NCBI GenBank assembly: GCA_951799405.1
Contig: OX637332.1
Span: 11,041,001-11,105,000 of the forward strand
Reading direction: 5' to 3'
DNA: 64,000 nt
DNA from: Agapetus fuscipes
Lineage: Eukaryota; Arthropoda; Insecta; Trichoptera; Glossosomatidae
Below are positions 37,201-40,871 of the stretch, piece by piece. How positions within the stretch are numbered: the stretch's first letter is position 1; each line of letters begins with the position of its first letter. The notes beneath the pieces are model-generated. The model worked only from the letters and a program-made list of their open reading frames with translations, was not told the origin of the DNA and did not search any database. The translations under genes and the position numbers were made by a program.

Positions 37201-40200
37201 GCCGCGGAGTCATCTCCCAGCTTCTTATCAAAAATGTTCCTAACACCCAAATCGGACCGTTCCTCGAGAATGATTTTCAACCTGAAATCGCTAAACTTCT
37301 TCCTGGACCTGGTTCCGTTCAAACTCATAGCCACTACAAAGTGCCAGAGTTTCTGCAGCCAAACAATTGGTTGTCGAAAATAGACCTATCGCAAGCCTTC
37401 TTTCATCTCCCAAGTGCACAGAAACATTGGAGATTTTTGCGACTGGTCTATCGAGGAGAATTACTTCAGATGACAAGTCTGCCCTATGGCCTTTCATCTG
37501 CCCCTAGAATGTTTGCAACCCTCACAAATTGGGTAGCCCAACTACTGCGGCGACGAGGTATTCGGACAATCGTTTATCTCGACGACTTCCTCCTTGCGAA
37601 CCAATCCAAGTAGGATCTTTGTCGGCAATCGCATCTAGCAGTAGATATCCTACAATCTCTGGGGTGGTATGTAAATCTCCAGAAGTCAGTGCTCTTCCCC
37701 ACTCAACAATTAGAGTACTTGGGAATCGTTCGGGACACGCACAACAATTGCAAATTCCTTTCAGAACGGAAGCAAGAGGCATTGCGCCACTCGCTTCGAG
37801 CAATACTGACTTTTCGAAAATGGTCCTTAAAACTGGCGGAAAGTTCCTAGGAAGACTTTTGCCAGCTTCATGGTGAAAAGAGGTCGCCTCCACTGCAGAC
37901 AATTGCAGATAGCGAGCAAGCCACTGAAGCACCTGTCACCAAGAGGGTCCATACAAATGACCGAGGACAGCTTACAAGAAATAGAGTGGTGGATAGGGAA
38001 TGCGAACGAATCAAGTTCCATCCACAGGGAAACCTTCGGACATTTCTTGACAACAGATGCGTCAGACTTAGCTTGGGGAGCAACTCTGGACGACTTGATG
38101 CTGTCAGGACAGTGGACCGTTCAACAAAAGAAGTAGCACTCCAACCGAAAAGAGTTGTTCGCTGTTTTTGCAACCCTGCAACGCACAGCGCACAACCTTT
38201 CCGGCTCCGAAATTTTGGTACAATCAGACAACAAGACAGTAGCCGCCTACATCCGCAAGGAAGGGGGCACCAGATCCAAAACACTCCTAAATCTTACCCG
38301 AGATCTGTTGACTCTGGCAGACCAATGGGAAATCTCGCTAACAGCGCAGTACCTACCGGGAAGATACGGAGACGCGGATCACCTATCAAGAGGAAGATCC
38401 CCTCCAGAGTGGCATCTCTTACCAACAGCAACGAAGGCCATTTTCAATCATTTCGGAGTACCAGATATAGACCTGTTCGCATCCACCACGGCACACATGA
38501 GTTCAACTTACGTGTCCAGATACTCCACAGACTCATGCGCAATCTTTCAAAACGCCTTCAGTCGGCACTGGCTCTACAATGTGGGTCGGATATTTCCTCC
38601 GCCAAACCGTATACCGAGGATCCTGAGGCACCTAAACGGGGCGACCAGAACTTACCTACTCGTGGTCCCGAGGTGGCAGAGGGTCTTCTGGAGACCAGAC
38701 TTAATTCGTCGATCACTCGTACCTCCGATGCAAATATCGAACCTGGGGTCAGTACTAATCAACACATCAACAGGCAATCCACCACATAGGATTCAGGATC
38801 TAGAAATGGAAGTGTGGAAAATTGGGACTGGGGACAGTATCTTAAATTCCTGGAACGCGGAAGAGAAAAGACTGTTCCTGTCAGGATGGCGAGCTTCCCC
38901 ACTCAACACATATAAACCTGCTTGGCAAAGATGGTGCCGCTGGATACTGGCGAATAATACCCATCCCAACACACCATCTCCTAATCAATTGGCAAGGTAT
39001 CTAGCGCAACCGTTCATTAACGAAAAACTATCATACAGGACTATGCTGGTACACAAGTCAGCCATCGTAACCTTCGGCAACGCAATGATGGAAAAGAATC
39101 TCAGCTCAGATTTCCTAGTGAAATTAAATTTAAAAACATTAAAAGCACTAGCAATGGTAAAGATCAACCCTCCTAAGTCCCCTGTGTGGAATCCGCAGAT
39201 AGTGATAGACTGGCTAGTCAGGAACACTCCTCGATCAGATTCTCTCTATGAAGTTGCGTGTAGAACGGCAATCTTACTTCTGTTATCTTCAGGAAGAAGA
39301 GTACACAATCTGACCTTGCTAAATATCACAGAAGGAAACATTCTCGACGAAGGCACATCAATTGTGTTAATTCCATTCTTTGGATCAAAAACAGATACCC
39401 TCAAACACCGACAATCTAATTGGAGACTTCTGGAATCCAAGGAACACAACGTCAACCCAGTCTTCTGGATAAGGAAGCTGATTGAACTATCACGCGAAAG
39501 GAGATCAGGACAAAATCTTTATAACCTGTTCATCAGCACCCGAGTACAAGTGAAGGCAGCTACAAGAACAATCATAGGAGGATGGGTAAAGAACACGCTA
39601 AAATCAGCAGGAGTAGAGGCCACTCCCGGCAGCACACGTTCAGCGGTCGCATCACTTAATCCAATAGATAACATACTGGAAAGAGGCAACTGGAAAAAGG
39701 AAAACACTTTCAGAAAATACTATCAGAAAGAGATGTTGAAACATACAGCTCCAGAAGATCCCTCCCTATTTCAACCAGTTAATATCAAATAAAGACGTCC
39801 CCGGTCACCAGGAGATAATAGACAGATCTCTCATAATATGGACTCCAGACATCTCTCAGAACACATAATGGGGGAGTTTTACCTTCCATTAAAACTCTTA
39901 TTATGTTTCTATAGATGTCTGGAGTCCAGGTAACCCCTACCTGGTGTATTATGAGCTTTATGACAAATTGCGACCGGGATACGGGGGAACTGGAAATAGG
40001 GAAACAGGAAATGGGGAAAAAGCGACCATAGAGTAGAAAAGTGCCTAAAGTGTAAAAAAGTGCAAATCAAAGACCCAGGAATAGACTAAAAAACCACATA
40101 AAAGGGGAAAAGTGATTGTTTCTCTCCCATAATATGGACTCCAGACATCTATAGAAACATAATAAGAGTTTTAATGGTAGGTAAAACTCCCCCATTTTTT

Positions 40201-40871
40201 CTTGATTCCAACCTCATCCAACTTCAAAAACAAAGAATTTGAGATTTAATTGAAAGTAAATACAACTTGGTTTTATGATTTCCACCTTCCTTTAGCTTAT
40301 AGTTTGATATGAGGCTGACAACCAATACTGAAAAGCAAGAGTTACAGGGTGTATGATCATTTGAGATTTGGTATACAATATAGTACTGTATTATAAGTAG
40401 GTATATCTGCATTTTGTGTGCTATTATTAATCTAATCTAAGTTGCAAAGATATGTATCATTGGGGATTCAAATTATATGCACTTTCACAAGCAGACACGT
40501 ATGAGTTCATGCTTAAACATGCCGCATGTGGACTTAAAATATAAAAACCCAAATCTCAAATGAACATACACCCTGCAACTCTTGCCGATCTTCCTTGAAA
40601 CAGGGGTGACATTATTGAATTCTAGAAACTTGGTGTTTTCAGTGTTTTGGTATTACGACTGCCCTGTCATAACACTGACAAGTATAAAATCTCTAAAAAC
40701 CATTTGAGGTTGAGACATGTCAGACATATCCAGGGAGCTTCAAATATTTTACTCACTAAGCAATCATCTCATCATTTCAGGAGGTTGTTGGGAGTCATCA
40801 CCAAGAAAGATGTTCTACGGCACGTGAAGCAGATGGACAATGAGGACCCCAACTCTGTATTATTCAATTAA
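10139..40871 (+). CDS. ClC-c: ClC-c, endosomal ClC-3/4/5-type 2Cl-/H+ exchanger, complete
   Basis: Sixteen coding exons: 10139-10213, 11971-12079, 15488-15517, 18495-18524, 19825-19964, 21427-21630, 22001-22310, 22886-23025, 23140-23322, 23802-24016, 24663-24871, 25507-25647, 30218-30428, 33382-33545, 34306-34525, 40781-40871. They total 2472 nt, 823 aa plus TAA, with every phase matching. The pore has GSGIP (about 245-249), the gating glutamate in GKEGP (E289) and the proton glutamate in FSLEEVSYYF (E346), so it should exchange 2 Cl- for H+ rather than act as a channel. [12 protein letters not shown] and VFELTGG follow. Two CBS domains close the protein (about 666-720 and 750-823), ending DPNSVLFN like ClC-3. 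Family members acidify and load endosomes and lysosomes with chloride. Length matches human ClC-3 (about 820 aa). Introns are heavily loaded with transposons. Confidence 0.93.
10441..11130 (-). repeat. tRNA-like SINE remnant, split by a hAT MITE
   Basis: On minus it reads GGTCGATAGCTCAGTTGGTAG (11127 down to about 11107), a tRNA 5' half with A box, then after the inserted MITE GCATGAGGTCGGCCCGC (10463 down to 10445). It lacks a convincing 3' half, so it is a SINE head or tRNA pseudogene, not a tRNA gene. The element lies in ClC-c intron 1. Confidence 0.55.
10469..11104. mobile_element. hAT-type MITE, 636 bp, TSD CACTCTAC
   Basis: Terminal inverted repeats TAGGGAATGCAATCT and AGATTGCATTCCCTA match exactly, and a perfect 8-bp target duplication CACTCTAC flanks it (10461-10468, 11105-11112). 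Both ends carry many copies of GCGAGATCTCGG or GAGATC-like words, a typical subterminal transposase-binding array. There is no transposase frame; the interior has GC-rich stretches unlike its surroundings. It sits inside the tRNA-like SINE. Confidence 0.9.
11600..11960 (-). pseudogene. LINE reverse-transcriptase C-terminal fragment
   Basis: On minus the frame gives [19 protein letters not shown], the same RGRPRKVW signature as the C-terminus of the LINE at 26969-29344. It then gives [17 protein letters not shown] residues after a frame break near 11700. It is a 5'-truncated dead LINE copy just upstream of ClC-c exon 2, in intron 1. Confidence 0.6.
11971..12079 (+). CDS. ClC-c: ClC-c exon 2
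   Basis: Acceptor TTTTGTTTTAG and donor GTAACT. 109 nt encode [18 protein letters not shown] then [16 protein letters not shown], a cytosolic N-terminal segment. Phase 0 in, phase 1 out, exactly what exons 1 and 3 need. It is GC-richer than its surroundings. Confidence 0.75.
12229..12626 (+). mobile_element. 5'-truncated LINE 3' end
   Basis: It starts at AGAAAGAAATGGCGGTTGAT, the last codons of the LINE frame (compare 29306-29344), passes the stop and the ~110-bp spacer, and ends with the GATTA-tail repeat and (GATTA)n at 12605-12626. This copy shows the tail belongs to the LINE. ClC-c intron 2. Confidence 0.8.
12640..14300. other. ClC-c intron 2 segment, nothing assigned
   Basis: No exon with splice sites and family motifs. 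A minus-strand open stretch at 12969-13414 (two frames) looks once-coding (CRVGVIF-like, KECNHEF) but matches nothing I know. It may be transposon debris. Confidence 0.35.
14337..14938 (+). mobile_element. solo LTR, 602 bp, TSD ATAT
   Basis: The ends are TGTTACG and CGTTACA, an LTR-style TG...CA palindrome. A 4-bp duplication ATAT flanks it (14333-14336, 14939-14942). The middle is AT-rich with a hairpin (14497-14551), and the downstream half is GC-richer (14660-14900), as in an R/U5 region. No internal retroelement remains. A 4-bp duplication fits Gypsy-type elements but does not prove it. Orientation is tentative. Confidence 0.7.
14962..15067 (+). mobile_element. 106-bp element with CTGAAGATG/GCGAAA core, TSD 13 bp
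   Basis: A 13-bp duplication ATTTAAAATTCAT flanks it (14949-14961, 15068-15080). The 5' part is TTGAAGATGCCTCATTAGGC then GAAAATATTCGAG; the rest is an A-rich tail with AAGTGAATAAAAAC. It matches each arm of the inverted pair at 60391-60645 and resembles the pair at 22595-22810. Confidence 0.75.
15488..15517 (+). CDS. ClC-c: ClC-c microexon 3a (30 nt)
   Basis: Acceptor CTTTTCAG and donor GTAAGT bracket exactly 30 nt, phase 1 to phase 1, encoding SVKYSGAVV plus split codons. It is the same length and phase as the next exon and similar in sequence (VKYSG versus VTFSG). Inclusion, skipping or exchange all keep the frame. Confidence 0.75.
15640..15873 (+). repeat. GATTA-tail repeat copy, plus arm of an inverted pair
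   Basis: Starts TTGGTATGAGGCTGACCACC and has CCCTGTTTCAGGGAAGGTT. At its 3' end it runs directly into the reverse-complement copy that follows, so the two tails meet. Confidence 0.75.
15858..16111 (-). repeat. GATTA-tail repeat copy, minus arm of an inverted pair
   Basis: On minus it runs from CCTTGACTTATAGGTTGG (16111) to TTAGATTAGATTATGG (15858). The (GATTA) tails of the two copies are fused. ClC-c intron 3. Confidence 0.8.
16245..16740. repeat. inverted-repeat element, ~100-bp arms
   Basis: Left arm 16245-16350 (TCACCCGGCCAGGTTG, CAGTCCCATACAAAACTG, TTTGCTCG) is matched in reverse by 16635-16735 (CGAGCAAACGCCAG, TGTATGGGACTG, ACCCGGCCGGGTGA). Related single arms are seen near 47570-47700, 18080-18170 and 30478-30510. 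This is a DNA-transposon-like family with no coding part; the boundaries are not sharp. Confidence 0.55.
17258..17678 (+). mobile_element. 5'-truncated LINE 3' end
   Basis: It starts at ATGAAAGAAGTATGTAAGGA, matching the last ~20 codons of the LINE frame (29287 onward), and ends in TTAGATTAGATTAGATG. ClC-c intron 3. Confidence 0.8.
18495..18524 (+). CDS. ClC-c: ClC-c microexon 3b (30 nt)
   Basis: Acceptor CTTCGCAG and donor GTAAGA bracket exactly 30 nt, phase 1 to phase 1, encoding EAVTFSGMQ plus split codons. It is a probable duplicate of microexon 15488-15517. Confidence 0.75.
19307..19433. repeat. near-perfect inverted repeat, 40-bp arms
   Basis: AAACAACACTTTTTAACTTT at left is mirrored by AAAGTTAAAAAGTGTTGTTT at right. 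The arms run about 40 bp almost without mismatch around a 43-bp AT loop. A MITE or a fold-back element. ClC-c intron 4. Confidence 0.7.
19825..19964 (+). CDS. ClC-c: ClC-c exon 5, conserved N-terminal cytosolic segment
   Basis: Acceptor TGTTGTAG, donor GTTTTC (weak but GT). It encodes [20 protein letters not shown] then the basic [16 protein letters not shown]. The YDDFHTIDW block is nearly invariant in ClC-3/4/5. Confidence 0.9.
19965..21426. other. ClC-c intron 5, nothing recognised
   Basis: AT-rich, with no repeat family shared with the rest of the window and no exon. Short open frames are incidental. Confidence 0.45.
21427..21630 (+). CDS. ClC-c: ClC-c exon 6, first membrane helix
   Basis: 204 nt, phase 0 both ends. 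[19 protein letters not shown] and [16 protein letters not shown] form the first helices; [13 protein letters not shown] is the conserved lumenal Cys-containing loop. Confidence 0.92.
22001..22310 (+). CDS. ClC-c: ClC-c exon 7, selectivity filter and gating glutamate
   Basis: 310 nt. It contains [18 protein letters not shown] and [16 protein letters not shown]. Ser in GSGIP favours chloride, and the Glu of GKEGP is the external gate. Confidence 0.95.
22595..22810. repeat. inverted pair with CTGAAGATG/CTCCCGGAAC core
   Basis: Two inverted arms meet at about 22715. The right arm reads CTGAAGATGGGAGG, a loop ACTGCTT, CTCCCGGAACTGGTC, then AAACAAATAAAAATCATGTG and AATTAAAAC. The left arm is its reverse complement with scattered changes. 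Same plan as 14962-15067 but a different stem. ClC-c intron 7. Confidence 0.65.
22886..23025 (+). CDS. ClC-c: ClC-c exon 8, proton glutamate
   Basis: 140 nt from [17 protein letters not shown] to GGVLFSLEE. The last Glu matches the internal proton-pathway glutamate (E268 of ClC-5), the mark of an exchanger. Confidence 0.95.
23140..23322 (+). CDS. ClC-c: ClC-c exon 9
   Basis: 61 codons: [41 protein letters not shown]. Phase 0 both ends; donor GTAATT. Confidence 0.93.
23545..23630 (-). repeat. GATTA-tail repeat fragment
   Basis: On minus it reads CACATGCAGCATGTGCAAGC to ACTTAGATTATAG. Only the 3' third is kept. ClC-c intron 9. Confidence 0.5.
23640..23745 (+). repeat. L2/CR1-type 3' tail fragment
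   Basis: AAGTGCCCTTGGGGTGGCTA then ACGGCGCTATATAAAAATTG is the 3' hairpin seen in L2-like elements. The same ending occurs at 61905-61955 after a CR1-like coding fragment. Confidence 0.5.
23802..24016 (+). CDS. ClC-c: ClC-c exon 10
   Basis: 215 nt: [19 protein letters not shown] through [18 protein letters not shown]. The NPYTR block is a ClC-3/4/5 signature. Donor GTAACT. Confidence 0.93.
24017..24662. other. ClC-c intron 10, nothing recognised
   Basis: AT-rich, no repeat or RNA structure recognised. Confidence 0.45.
24663..24871 (+). CDS. ClC-c: ClC-c exon 11
   Basis: 209 nt: [15 protein letters not shown], then [17 protein letters not shown] and AGRIVGI. KVP(C/S)GLFIPS is a conserved pore-lining helix start; Cys replaces the usual Ser of human ClC-3. 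Confidence 0.94.
24872..25506. other. ClC-c intron 11, nothing recognised
   Basis: AT-rich intron without recognised elements. Confidence 0.45.
25507..25647 (+). CDS. ClC-c: ClC-c exon 12
   Basis: 141 nt: [37 protein letters not shown] and VTRMT. It contains the pore tyrosine in GLYAMVG. Donor GTGAGC. Confidence 0.94.
25705..26040 (+). repeat. insect-type dispersed repeat (TAGCTGTACCCTGC...)
   Basis: It starts ACTAGCTGTACCCTGCCACC and ends ATACATACATACATCC, TTATATATTAGAAGATGG. This head and tail recall a dispersed repeat widespread in insects. A matching end in the other orientation is at about 48540-48585 (GCCGGGTACTGCTAG). Class not assigned. Confidence 0.4.
26270..26816 (-). pseudogene. 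CR1/L2-like RT C-terminal fragment, copy 1
   Basis: On minus a 163-codon frame reads [49 protein letters not shown], and [19 protein letters not shown]. This is the C-terminal region after the RT of CR1/L2-like retrotransposons. The RT core is absent, so it is a 5'-truncated copy. The 3' end CACACCTCAAGGGCCCTC is shared with 48700-48740. Confidence 0.8.
26969..29344 (+). CDS. LINE ORF2 fragment: endonuclease end, RT, C-terminus
   Basis: 791 codons open without a stop. The first ~60 residues are the end of an AP endonuclease ([25 protein letters not shown]); the rest of that domain is lost. The RT follows: [43 protein letters not shown] (catalytic D about 423), [10 protein letters not shown], and YADD at about 521-524. 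The C-terminus has [14 protein letters not shown] and [13 protein letters not shown] motifs, then ends [11 protein letters not shown]. The clade cannot be fixed by eye (RTE, Jockey and CR1-like groups share these motifs). An open frame this long suggests a fairly recent insertion, but without the full endonuclease it is not autonomous. Nothing marks a real start; the frame opens at the truncation. Confidence 0.85.
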   Translation: MNWMELDVHLYTRQIVGSRTIIDYICVDERLRGAVRDSRVYRGPEIGSDHYLLCAKIMIGEVRKKKRKKKVRKPRIKVESLSDENVKVKYKSEIQKKLSVNELEKNVNEKDIESMWKFMKEGMIECARKVCGETKGGRLKGDAWWNAKVKEAVKAKKECYKKWLNDRNDRKLEDEYKIAKRMAKNAVYESKANEQRKIDEKMNRSFTDSRKEFWRWVGANRNKDSALTTPGIKSAVGEMVWENDEVCKRWKEYFEGIFGRGERILFRKMTEENEFRILKEEIKVSIECLKNGKSAGFDGINGEMLKAGGECVVEWMYELCKLCVNAGMVPMDWRKAVIVPIYKGKGDKKDCQNFRPISLLSIPGKVFCKVIIKNVILTTSEKISDIQSGFMAGRGCIDQIFTLRQLVEKQLSVRGKLFTAFVDLEKAFDSVDRGMLWDVLKAYGVNGALLNAVLANYENSMACVRIDDEYSEWFEVFKGVRQGCVMSPWLFNKVMDKCVRDAGLDDCGLMIGESKVSVLLYADDTVLVSDSAVELQTMLSRLNEALLGNYLKLNASKTKVLIFERSEENTNFEFRINGMNVDVVNEFVYLGSKFEKDGRMTGELERRVMKGRCVLGATACIAKNQNISKNARLAVHSGILLPTLMYGSEAWTVNESEISKVHTVEMDFLRSMIGKKRSDRVRNDFVREECGARESVKVKIKRSLLRWFGHMERMNEERLTKKVYVGRIDGCRGRGRPRKVWMDQISEIANEWNIQSHNKRRACMKKIMTLEEMKEVCKDRKKWRLICNVGG
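29455..29700 (+). repeat. GATTA-tail repeat, reference copy at LINE 3' end
   Basis: CTTGACTTATAGGTTGGTAT, GCGGCTGACCACCCATGC, GTTCACTTTGCCAATGTCAC, CTGTCTCAGGGAAGGACGG, then (GATTA)n. This is the stretch shared by all the dispersed copies. Confidence 0.85.
29745..29973. mobile_element. hAT-type MITE, 229 bp
   Basis: The inverted ends are CAGTGGCGAAGGGTGCCATA and its reverse complement with two changes; similarity runs about 50 bp inward. Flanks CTAATTAT (29737-29744) and CTTATTAT (29974-29981) are an 8-bp duplication with one mismatch. A related fragment may be at 6755-6800. ClC-c intron 12. Confidence 0.8.
30218..30428 (+). CDS. ClC-c: ClC-c exon 13
   Basis: 211 nt: [19 protein letters not shown], then [20 protein letters not shown] and [11 protein letters not shown]. 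It ends the membrane part and enters the first CBS domain. Confidence 0.94.
30569..30850 (+). repeat. tRNA-derived SINE type 1
   Basis: The head GACCGGTCCGTAGTCTAGTA carries an A-box-like word, and GGGTTTGAATCCC (about 30619-30631) is a good B box. The tRNA-unrelated body ends CACTCACCAAATAAATC. The diverged partner is at 628-850, and a minus-strand head is at 31813-31902. ClC-c intron 13. Confidence 0.7.
30855..31045 (+). repeat. dispersed repeat, pair of 2325-2512
   Basis: It shares CCATCTTGTGAAACATCAC, AAAGTCATAAAAGCACTC and CCTTTAGCTGTCATCTA with the segment next to the VPS37A stop. It lies directly 3' of the SINE and may be part of a longer composite element. Confidence 0.5.
31272..31384 (+). 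repeat. GATTA-tail repeat fragment
   Basis: It begins at ATGCGACATGTGTGAGTGCG and ends TTGCAACTTAGATTAGATA. Only the 3' 110 bp is present. Confidence 0.65.
31605..33250 (+). repeat. minisatellite, ~28-bp units with higher-order structure
   Basis: Dozens of units of about 28 bp, in two alternating types: GGAATACTGGGTTGCTAGAG and GGAATATTGAATTGCTATAG, each followed by GGTTGCTA-like ends. A T-run block (TTTTTTTTGCATTATTATTG) recurs at about 32166, 32470 and 32800, giving a longer period of roughly 310-330 bp. The 5' part (31605-32040) is more diverged. It sits in intron 13, about 130 bp before ClC-c exon 14. Open frames inside are artefacts. Confidence 0.9.
31813..31902 (-). repeat. tRNA-like SINE type 1 head inside the minisatellite
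   Basis: On minus it reads GTCCGTAGTCTAGTGGTTAA then TTGTATTTTGATTTCCGGCG, a tRNA-like head with A box and a worn B box. It interrupts the unit array. Confidence 0.5.
33382..33545 (+). CDS. ClC-c: ClC-c exon 14, CBS domain 1
   Basis: 164 nt: [41 protein letters not shown]. This is the first CBS domain, which binds adenine nucleotides in ClC-5-like proteins. Confidence 0.93.
33546..34305. other. ClC-c intron 14, nothing recognised
   Basis: A plain intron; no shared repeat seen. Confidence 0.45.
34306..34525 (+). CDS. ClC-c: ClC-c exon 15, linker and CBS domain 2 start
   Basis: 220 nt: [18 protein letters not shown], a proline-rich linker GSPPPQPHG, then [19 protein letters not shown] and [12 protein letters not shown]. 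Donor GTGAGG; ends in phase 2. Confidence 0.93.
34575..34835 (+). repeat. GATTA-tail repeat copy
   Basis: Begins TCCTTGACTGATAGGTTGG, ends TTGCAACTTAGATTTAGATTTAG. A second partial tail (34836-34930) follows directly. Confidence 0.75.
34836..34930 (+). repeat. second, tandem partial GATTA tail
   Basis: ACTTGCAGAATGTGTAGGCG to TTGCAGCTTAGATTATAG. It repeats the last third of the preceding copy, as if a tail had been duplicated or a short copy inserted at the first tail. Confidence 0.6.
35040..35240 (+). repeat. DIRS left inverted terminal repeat
   Basis: TGGAGTCCATATTATGGGAG to ATCCCGGTCGCAATTTGTCA is the reverse complement of 39950-40150. Confidence 0.88.
35525..35773 (-). repeat. GATTA-tail repeat copy inside the DIRS element
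   Basis: On minus it runs from CCTTGACTTATAGGTTGG to ACTTAGATTATAGATAG. It is nearly identical to the copy at 44125-44375 (both lack the usual GCGGCATG block in favour of TTCAGCATTTGTAA-like sequence), so the two form a subfamily. Confidence 0.8.
35845..36827 (+). pseudogene. DIRS gag-like ORF1, broken
   Basis: It opens [16 protein letters not shown]. The first frame ends at TGA 36277-36279, just after [10 protein letters not shown]. It continues in the same frame ([16 protein letters not shown]) to about 36355, then must shift to the frame read at 36360-36827 ([25 protein letters not shown]). So there is one stop and one frameshift. It is GC-rich compared with the host introns. A nucleocapsid role is assigned by position and by likeness to DIRS ORF1; I see no zinc knuckle. 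Confidence 0.65.
36996..38390 (+). pseudogene. DIRS reverse transcriptase and RNase H, broken
   Basis: RT motifs: [15 protein letters not shown] (frame at 37000), then in the neighbouring frame [27 protein letters not shown] and VYLDDFLL, the YxDD active site (37577-37600). The frame stops at TAG 37611-37613, resumes ([23 protein letters not shown]), stops again near 37855 and shifts. RNase H keeps all its signature acids: [42 protein letters not shown] single TAG at 38134-38136 splits it. The enzyme is dead in this copy, but the motifs leave no doubt about the family. Confidence 0.8.
38155..39792 (+). pseudogene. DIRS RNase H end plus tyrosine recombinase
   Basis: 545 codons open. About 1-85 finish RNase H. 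About 90-210 hold the DLFAS...[11 protein letters not shown] segment typical between RNase H and the following domain in DIRS/PAT elements. About 215-530 are a tyrosine recombinase: SGRRVHNL (R about 381), GSTRSAVAS at 492-495 and FRKYYQKE with the nucleophile tyrosine (522 or 523). In this family the second box is HxxR, and here Gly replaces His, so strand transfer is probably impaired. The recombinase lies downstream of RNase H in the same frame, unlike DIRS1, where it overlaps RT, and I see no separate methylase domain. Confidence 0.8.
39826..39925 (+). repeat. DIRS internal complementary region
   Basis: CTCATAATATGGACTCCAGA with CTCAGAACACATAATG pairs with the left end. GGAGTTTTACCTTCCATTAA with ATAGATGTCTGGAGTCC pairs with the right end. 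In DIRS-1 this region templates joining of the two ends during circle formation. Confidence 0.8.
39950..40150 (+). repeat. DIRS right inverted terminal repeat
   Basis: ATGACAAATTGCGACCGGGA to CTCCCATAATATGGACTCCA is the reverse complement of 35040-35240. The element continues to about 40195. Confidence 0.88.
40293..40372 (+). repeat. GATTA-tail repeat 5' fragment, internally deleted
   Basis: TTTGATATGAGGCTGACAAC then GCAAGAGTTACAGGGTGTAT and CATTTGAGATTTGG. The CAGGGAAGG block is missing. Confidence 0.5.
40423..40612 (-). repeat. GATTA-tail repeat copy, 5'-truncated
   Basis: On minus from AATGTCACCCCTGTTTCAAG to ACTTAGATTAGATTA. It faces the plus fragment at 40293-40372, 50 bp away. ClC-c intron 15. 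Confidence 0.7.
40781..40871 (+). CDS. ClC-c: ClC-c exon 16 (last)
   Basis: Acceptor TCATTTCAG. It completes CBS2: [18 protein letters not shown], then [10 protein letters not shown] and TAA (40869-40871). Human ClC-3 ends DPASIMFN. Confidence 0.94.

Larger units (their letters stand above)
35022..40195 (+). mobile_element. DIRS-type tyrosine-recombinase retrotransposon (decayed)
   Basis: About 5.2 kb, sense orientation in ClC-c intron 15. Inverted terminal repeats: 35040-35240 matches the reverse complement of 39950-40150 almost base for base. An internal complementary region at 39826-39925 pairs its first half with the left end (35022-35065) and its second half with the right end (40139-40195). 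This is the DIRS circle-closing design. Inside are gag (35845-36827), RT-RNase H (36996-38390) and a tyrosine recombinase (to 39792). Stops and frameshifts break gag and RT. A GATTA-tail repeat inserted between the left repeat and gag. No target duplication is expected for DIRS and none is seen. Confidence 0.88.

Noticed and set aside
38985..39707. Minus-strand frames over the DIRS recombinase
   Set aside because: Shadows of the plus-strand recombinase frame, which carries the family motifs.
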